DNA of 11,622 bases, taken from positions 1 through 11,622 of the forward strand of contig JAQVQJ010000016.1 in assembly GCA_028701635.1 (NCBI GenBank), read 5' to 3'. Both the position numbers and the translations under genes were made by a program. Under the pieces are notes generated by a model. That model was given only the letters and a program-made list of their open reading frames with translations. It ran no database searches and was not told the DNA's origin. Shown here piece by piece: positions 7,814 through 11,622 of this stretch (the first letter of the stretch is position 1; every line of letters starts with the position of its first letter). Source of the stretch: Clostridia bacterium. GTDB taxonomy: Bacteria > Bacillota_A > Clostridia > Christensenellales > UBA1242.

Positions 7814-7833
7814 AAATTAAATATATTTAATTT
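7814..7833. repeat. Perfect 20-bp AT-only palindrome in the acpS-DAC gene gap
   Basis: The 20 bases read identically on both strands, with centre ATAT, and contain only A and T. An 8-base word, TTAAATAT, occurs inside the palindrome at 7817-7824 and again at 7801-7808. The surrounding gap (7782-7913, 132 bp) is almost free of G and C. The palindrome could be a weak hairpin ending the recX-acpS transcript, a binding site for a dimeric regulator upstream of the next promoter, or a chance product of base composition. There is no clean T-tract directly after it, so I do not call it a terminator. Confidence 0.4.
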
Positions 7834-7867
7834 GTATATATTTTTAAAAAAATTTAACTAATTTATT

Positions 7868-7895
7868 TTGATTTAATTAAAATTCATTATATACT
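7868..7895 (+). promoter_or_regulatory. Predicted promoter of the DAC-domain gene
   Basis: TTGATT (7868-7873), a 16-nt spacer and TATACT (7890-7895). Transcription would start near 7902, immediately before the purine-rich ribosome-binding site GAGGGG (7903-7908). This leaves a leader of about 12 nt and gives the gene its own promoter, separate from recX-acpS. Confidence 0.5.
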
Positions 7896-7913
7896 CATTT
7901 TAGAGGGGTTGTG

Positions 7914-9275
7914 ATGGATAAGATAAGTTTCACATCAATGATAACTGAAATTGTGCTTCCACTTTTTACTGGTTCACAAATAGTTGGTGAAGAACTTTCC
8001 TCCTCACGTGATTTTGAAGCTGCTCAAGGACCTAACGGAACGATACTAATTAAGCCTTCAAAATCCGATGAATACCGTTTAATAGTACAAAGAAATCAAC
8101 CATTCAAAAGTAATGAAATTATACTTGTTAAGGCAATTATTAGCGAATTAGTTTTAATCTCTTCTCTAGGAATTGGCGAACCTGCATACTTACATAAACT
8201 TCAACATAGCGCTATTGAAAAAGCAATTTGCTCATCTTTGAGTGAAAATAGCGGATATGTTTTATTAGAATTATTATCAGAAATTACTAAATGGGCGGAA
8301 AGAACCTATGAAGGCCGAGAGTTAACGTTTGGGTTTGTTATTAATGAACTTTCTGTTTCTCCAAATCCTATTCCAAATCTTCACTTTTCAAAACTGCTTT
8401 CCAATGATTTTATGGCTTTGCTCTCAGATGGAGTAAAATCTACCATTGAATTTGATAGATATGGCTATCTTTTGAAATACATATCCTTAAAGCCAAGAAC
8501 AAATCATCTTATCTGTCCTCAAAAATATTTATCTTTTGCTTCTTATTGTTCAGTTAATAAAATAGGTGTAACTTTAAACGAAAAAGGCGATATGATGGTT
8601 TTCAAAAACAATACACTTATTTTTGCAAAAAGACGAGGTATTTGGAATTCATTTGACCATGGAACTTTAATCGACTTATTATCTAATAAAGGCTCTCACA
8701 CAATAAAAGAAATACGAAGAAATATTTACATAACGGCACTAGATGTTTCATTTGCTGGAAATGGCGGTTGTATTGTTTACTTAAACAGAGATAATAATAC
8801 TAACCAAATTTTAAACTGTATAGATAGCAATGACCTATTAACAGAAAACTATTACAATCAAAAGAAAAAACTAGAACAAGAAGAGGCAGAAAAATTATAT
8901 AGTTTCTTCAAAAAGCCAATAGTAGAAAATGATAACATAAGTTTTGAAGAGCATATCGCAGATGAAAAGTCTGTTAAGACTTCTTCTCTAATTTCTATTA
9001 TCTCTGGAAAAAAATTTCACGAATTAAATAGAAAATTACGCGAAGAATTAGTATCTATGGACGGTGCTATTGTAATTGATTATGATGGAACAGTAATTGC
9101 TTGTGGTGCTATAATAAAGATTGAAGCAGGAAGTTCAGGTGGCGGAAGACTAGCGGCAGCAAAAACTCTTGCAAAGTTTGGTACATCATTAAAAATATCA
9201 ACAGATGGAATAATTCAAGGGTTTGCTTTTGATAAGAGAGGAAGTAAAGTAAAACCAATATTCACAATAGGTTAA
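7914..9275 (+). CDS. Divergent diadenylate cyclase (DisA_N/DAC)-domain protein with unrecognised N-terminal region
   Basis: DAC domains make the second messenger c-di-AMP from two ATP. Numbered from the ATG at 7914 (453 residues), about 270-453 shows the DAC motif order. GNGGCIVYL at 282-290 matches the G-A-L-I-V-I strand of CdaA-type enzymes. MDGAIVID at 382-389 matches the D-G-A motif. SSGGGRLAAAK at 407-417 stands where GTRHRxA is normal, and STDGIIQGF at 429-437 matches the late S-x-x-x-G-x-I strand. The RHR motif thus keeps at most one Arg. Residues 310-335 are charged and coil-like. Residues 1-265 match nothing I recognise; in related DAC proteins this position holds a sensor domain. 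No membrane segment or signal peptide is seen, so it should be cytoplasmic. ATG is preferred over GTG at 7911 because GAGGGG ends five bases before it. Fold assignment is fairly sure; activity is inference. Confidence 0.72.
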   Translation: MDKISFTSMITEIVLPLFTGSQIVGEELSSSRDFEAAQGPNGTILIKPSKSDEYRLIVQRNQPFKSNEIILVKAIISELVLISSLGIGEPAYLHKLQHSAIEKAICSSLSENSGYVLLELLSEITKWAERTYEGRELTFGFVINELSVSPNPIPNLHFSKLLSNDFMALLSDGVKSTIEFDRYGYLLKYISLKPRTNHLICPQKYLSFASYCSVNKIGVTLNEKGDMMVFKNNTLIFAKRRGIWNSFDHGTLIDLLSNKGSHTIKEIRRNIYITALDVSFAGNGGCIVYLNRDNNTNQILNCIDSNDLLTENYYNQKKKLEQEEAEKLYSFFKKPIVENDNISFEEHIADEKSVKTSSLISIISGKKFHELNRKLREELVSMDGAIVIDYDGTVIACGAIIKIEAGSSGGGRLAAAKTLAKFGTSLKISTDGIIQGFAFDKRGSKVKPIFTIG

Positions 9276-9295
9276 TATTTCTTCTTTTAAATAAA

Positions 9296-9988
9296 TTACT
9301 TTTTTGTTGGAGCGATAATCAAGTTTGCGATTGCATCATTATCGGCTTTTGGATTAGCTTCTTCAACAGCTTCTTTTATAATAATAGGATCAATTTTTTT
9401 AATTATTTTATCGCTTTCTTTATAATTTTCATTGATAACATTTAAATCGTACTCAATGTTTTGAAATTGACTACCCCCTCCAACCTTTATTTGCTTTCGA
9501 GATTTTCCATATTTTAAAACTTCTGTAACCTTTTCTATACGTTTTAGAGGCTTAGATATAAAATAGGACGTTATTATTATGAATAATACATATGCCCCGC
9601 CGATAACTCCAAACCAAACATACTTTGAACTTTCTGTATTAATATTTAAAGCAAATTTTACGGCAGAAACAATTTCAGTTTGGGGGGCTGTATTTATTGT
9701 AAAAAAGAATAGAAACAACATAAAAAAAGTTATTGTCGGAGGCACTATCGAAAAGAAAATTTGACTGCTTAAAGGTTGAGTTTTTAAAAATCTTGCTATC
9801 ACAATAAAACCAGATATATTTGCTAATACAAACAAAACTAACCCTATGTATGCTTCCAAGGTAAAGACAAAACTAACTCCTCCTGTCTCAGAATATTTTA
9901 TTGTATTTAATAATGGACTAAAAAGAAAAAACATTCCTATATTAGAAATTAATGCCAATGCTAACCATACTTTAGTTGATGTTCTCAT
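9296..9988 (-). CDS. Four-helix membrane protein with a possible C-terminal HAMP-like linker, function unknown
   Basis: I do not recognise this 230-residue protein. Four hydrophobic segments lie at about 6-28, 45-67, 77-98 and 124-145. Directly after the last comes ISKPLKRIEKVTEVLKYGK (144-162), then KVGGGSQFQNIEYDLNVIN (168-186). That pattern of membrane helix, Pro, two amphipathic helices and a glycine-containing linker resembles a HAMP domain of sensor proteins. A polar tail of about 40 residues follows and the protein stops; no kinase, cyclase or methyl-accepting domain is attached. It converges on the DAC-domain gene with 20 bp between stops, and lies divergent from glyS. No Shine-Dalgarno precedes the ATG. 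The membrane topology is clear; the HAMP reading is tentative, since degenerate coiled-coil linkers can look similar. Confidence 0.75.
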   Translation of the reverse strand: MRTSTKVWLALALISNIGMFFLFSPLLNTIKYSETGGVSFVFTLEAYIGLVLFVLANISGFIVIARFLKTQPLSSQIFFSIVPPTITFFMLFLFFFTINTAPQTEIVSAVKFALNINTESSKYVWFGVIGGAYVLFIIITSYFISKPLKRIEKVTEVLKYGKSRKQIKVGGGSQFQNIEYDLNVINENYKESDKIIKKIDPIIIKEAVEEANPKADNDAIANLIIAPTKK

Positions 9989-10016
9989 AAGATTATAATG
10001 TATAAAGTTGATTAAA

Positions 10017-10039
10017 TTATACCTAAAATTATGGTATAA
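10017..10039. repeat. Inverted repeat TTATACC/GGTATAA between the membrane-protein gene and glyS
   Basis: Two 7-bp arms, TTATACC (10017-10023) and GGTATAA (10033-10039), are separated by nine bases in the divergent intergenic region. On the minus strand the left arm overlaps a perfect TATAAT (10016-10021) that could be the -10 box of the membrane-protein gene; no convincing -35 accompanies it. The site could be an operator for a dimeric repressor or a coincidence of AT-rich sequence. Confidence 0.35.
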
Positions 10040-10084
10040 ATAAGGTAATAATCATTCTAGCAATAATCATATATTGAGTTTTCT

Positions 10085-10112
10085 TTGATTATTTAAAAAA
10101 TAGTGATATAAT
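10085..10112 (+). promoter_or_regulatory. Predicted glyS promoter
   Basis: TTGATT (10085-10090), a 16-nt spacer, then a perfect TATAAT (10107-10112) preceded by TGA, an extended -10. The expected transcription start near 10119 gives a leader of about 17 nt containing GGAGG (10125-10129), six bases before the ATG. It is the best-looking promoter in the window. Confidence 0.7.
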
Positions 10113-10135
10113 ATGCGTTAAGTTGGAGGATTTTT

Positions 10136-11503
10136 ATGGCTGAATTAACAATGGAAAAACTAGTTGCGTTATGTAAAAATAGAGGCTTTGTTTTTCCGGG
10201 AAGTGAAATCTATGGAGGTTTTGCTAATACTTGGGATTTTGGCCCAATTGGTGTAGAGTTAAAAAATAATATAAAGAAAGCATGGTGGAAAAGATTTGTT
10301 CAAGAAGATCCAAATAGCTATGGAATTGATTCTGCTATTCTAATGAATCCAAAAGTTTGGGAAGCAAGCGGACATATTGCTAGTTTTGGCGACCCTAAAA
10401 TGGATTGTAAAAGTTGTAAAACAAGACACAGAGCGGATACAATCATAGAAAATTTTAGCAAAAATACTGTTTCAGCTGAAGGAATGACCAATGAAGAAAT
10501 GGAAAAATATATAGCCGACAATAAAATTAAATGCCCTATTTGTGGGAAAATAGATTGGACGAATATCCGCAAATTTAATCCTATGTTTACAACTTCAAGA
10601 GGAATGGTTGGAGATGCAAGCGACGTTGTTTATCTCCGCCCTGAAACATGCCAAGGAGGATATATAAACTTTTTGAATGTCCAAAGAACAACAAGAGCCA
10701 AAGTTCCTTTTGCTATTGCACAAGTAGGAAAATCTTTTAGAAATGAGATAACTCCGGGAAACTTTTTGTTTAGAACAGTTGAATTTGAACAGATGGAACT
10801 TCAAATGTTCTGCAAAGACGAAGAATCCATGGCAATTTATGATAACTATAAAGAAAATGCTTTAAAATTCGTTGAAGATTTAGGACTTAATTCAAAAAAC
10901 TTAAAATTTCATGACCATGATAAATTAGCACATTACGCAAAAGCGGCATGTGATATTCAATATAACTTTCCTATCGGTTGGCAAGAGCTAAATGGAATAC
11001 ATCACCGTGGCACTTGGGACCTTTCTCGCCATCAAGAATTTTCTGGGAAAAGTATGTTATATCTAGACCCATATACAAATGAAAAATTTTTACCAAATGT
11101 TATTGAATATTCAATTGGTGCAGACAGATTAACTCTTGCAATCTTATGTGAAGCCTATGAAGAACAACAACTAGAAAATGATACTCGTATCGTTATGCAT
11201 TTTCATCCCTCAGTTGCTCCATATAAAGTAGCTATATTACCTTTACAGAAAAATCTAAACGAAAAAGCACAAGAAGTTTACAATGGATTATCAAAATCAT
11301 TTATGTGTGATTATGATGAAGCAGGAAGCATTGGAAAACGCTATCGCAGACAAGATGAAATTGGAACTCCACTTTGCATAACAATTGACTTTGACACACT
11401 CACAGACAATACTGTAACCATTCGTGATCGTGACACGATGAAACAAATTCGTTTGCCAATTACAGAATTAAAAGAATATATTCAAAACATAGTTGAAATA
11501 TAA
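10136..11503 (+). CDS. glyS: Glycine--tRNA ligase, single-chain (alpha2) type
   Basis: Class II synthetase that charges tRNA-Gly; this is the homodimeric form rather than the split GlyQ/GlyS form. The N-terminus holds the family block GFVFPGSEIYGG at 17-28, then WDFGPIG at 33-39. Paired cysteines CKSC (91-94) and CPIC (133-136) may bind zinc. RPETCQG is at 168-174. Motif 2 (GKSFRNEITPGNF, 198-210) carries Arg202 and Glu204, and motif 3 is SIGADRLTLAIL at 326-337. The anticodon-binding domain runs from about 358 to the end, with DEAGSIGKRYRRQDEIGTP at 394-412. The 455-residue length is normal. The usual T-R-E-F-E-Q after motif 2 reads T-V-E-F-E-Q here (Val215). A perfect GGAGG fixes the start. 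No T-box leader is present, since the gap back to the neighbouring gene is only 147 bp and the promoter lies close to the ATG. Confidence 0.97.
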   Translation: MAELTMEKLVALCKNRGFVFPGSEIYGGFANTWDFGPIGVELKNNIKKAWWKRFVQEDPNSYGIDSAILMNPKVWEASGHIASFGDPKMDCKSCKTRHRADTIIENFSKNTVSAEGMTNEEMEKYIADNKIKCPICGKIDWTNIRKFNPMFTTSRGMVGDASDVVYLRPETCQGGYINFLNVQRTTRAKVPFAIAQVGKSFRNEITPGNFLFRTVEFEQMELQMFCKDEESMAIYDNYKENALKFVEDLGLNSKNLKFHDHDKLAHYAKAACDIQYNFPIGWQELNGIHHRGTWDLSRHQEFSGKSMLYLDPYTNEKFLPNVIEYSIGADRLTLAILCEAYEEQQLENDTRIVMHFHPSVAPYKVAILPLQKNLNEKAQEVYNGLSKSFMCDYDEAGSIGKRYRRQDEIGTPLCITIDFDTLTDNTVTIRDRDTMKQIRLPITELKEYIQNIVEI

Positions 11504-11621
11504 CAATTCCAAATAATATAACAACCATAGCAAGTTGGGTTTTTCTTGGTTGCACTGAATTAACTAAAATAATAATACCAAATAATGTAATAAACATAGA
11601 AGGATATTCCTTTAGTAATTG
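11460..11621 (-). CDS. Possible C-terminal fragment of a minus-strand membrane protein, cut by the right edge
   Basis: Read on the minus strand from the right edge, an open frame gives 53 residues before a TAA. It includes a hydrophobic run (MFITLFGIIILV), a polar turn (NSVQPRKTQ) and a second hydrophobic run (LAMVVILFGIVIF), ending in YILLIL. Two helices joined by a short basic loop look like the end of a membrane protein. The 3' end would overlap the last 44 bases of glyS on the opposite strand. AT-rich sequence can give hydrophobic frames by chance and the upstream part is not visible, so this is a tentative call. The plus strand of 11504-11622 shows no open frame or convincing terminator. 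Confidence 0.4.
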   Translation of the reverse strand, partial: QLLKEYPSMFITLFGIIILVNSVQPRKTQLAMVVILFGIVIFQLCFEYILLIL

Positions 11622-11622
11622 C

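Noticed and set aside
7911..7913. GTG start for the DAC-domain protein
   Set aside because: It lies only two bases after the GAGGGG ribosome-binding site; the adjacent ATG at 7914 has better spacing.
9579..9764. Plus-strand open frame of 61 residues
   Set aside because: It is antisense to the four-helix membrane protein, with no recognisable motif or initiation signal.
10318..10804. Two minus-strand open frames inside glyS
   Set aside because: They are antisense to the conserved catalytic region of glyS and show no protein-like features.
11522..11552. Possible terminator after glyS (CAACCA paired with TGGTTG)
   Set aside because: The stem is only six pairs with a 19-base loop and no T-tract follows; the bases also fit the tentative minus-strand frame.
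1..11622. tRNA or rRNA genes, CRISPR arrays, insertion sequences, prophage genes
   Set aside because: I saw no cloverleaf, regularly spaced repeats, transposase motifs or terminal inverted repeats in any gap, and the gaps are all under 160 bp.

Overview
The window is chromosomal DNA from an AT-rich, low-GC Gram-positive-type bacterium (Bacillota). The evidence is a dprA-topA pair as in many Firmicutes, a class A penicillin-binding protein, a single-chain alpha2-type glycyl-tRNA synthetase, strong preference for A/T in third codon positions, and TAA as the stop codon of every gene whose end is visible. All the long frames read through with the standard code. Promoters and leaders are very compact, which hints at a streamlined genome. 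I cannot name a genus from this sequence. The penicillin-binding protein argues for a walled cell.

Layout: a minus-strand operon, dprA then topA (1-2615; topA runs off the left edge), is driven by a good sigma-A-type promoter at 2637-2664. Divergent from it is a bifunctional class A penicillin-binding protein (2754-5021, plus). This meets, tail to tail with only two bases between stops, the minus-strand pair tyrS-yigZ (6634-5024), in which the tyrS stop and the yigZ start form TAAATG. Divergent from tyrS runs recX-acpS (6742-7781, plus). After an extremely AT-rich gap with a 20-bp palindrome comes a monocistronic gene for a divergent diadenylate cyclase (DAC/DisA_N)-domain protein (7914-9275, plus). 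It converges on a small four-helix membrane protein that appears to end in a HAMP-like linker (9988-9296, minus). A last divergent gene, glyS (10136-11503, plus), is followed by what may be the C-terminus of a minus-strand membrane protein entering from the right edge.

Most of the window is housekeeping: DNA topology and recombination (TopA, DprA, RecX), translation (TyrRS, GlyRS), peptidoglycan synthesis (PBP) and activation of acyl carrier protein (AcpS). The least ordinary part is 7782-10135. Its DAC-like protein keeps the overall DAC motif order (G-G-x-I-V, then D-G-A, then a G-rich Arg-containing loop), but its RHR motif is reduced to one Arg. It also carries about 265 N-terminal residues that I do not recognise and that may be a sensor. 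If active it would make c-di-AMP, a nucleotide linked to cell-wall and osmotic homeostasis in this phylum; if not, it may bind a nucleotide. Its convergent neighbour looks like a membrane/HAMP module without an output domain.

A second theme is gene-start architecture. Six promoters can be proposed, each with a predicted transcription start within about 0-20 nt of its start codon. For the PBP gene and recX there is no Shine-Dalgarno sequence and the predicted start of transcription falls on the ATG, suggesting leaderless mRNAs. For tyrS and glyS the short leaders leave no room for the T-box riboswitches often found at these genes in Firmicutes.
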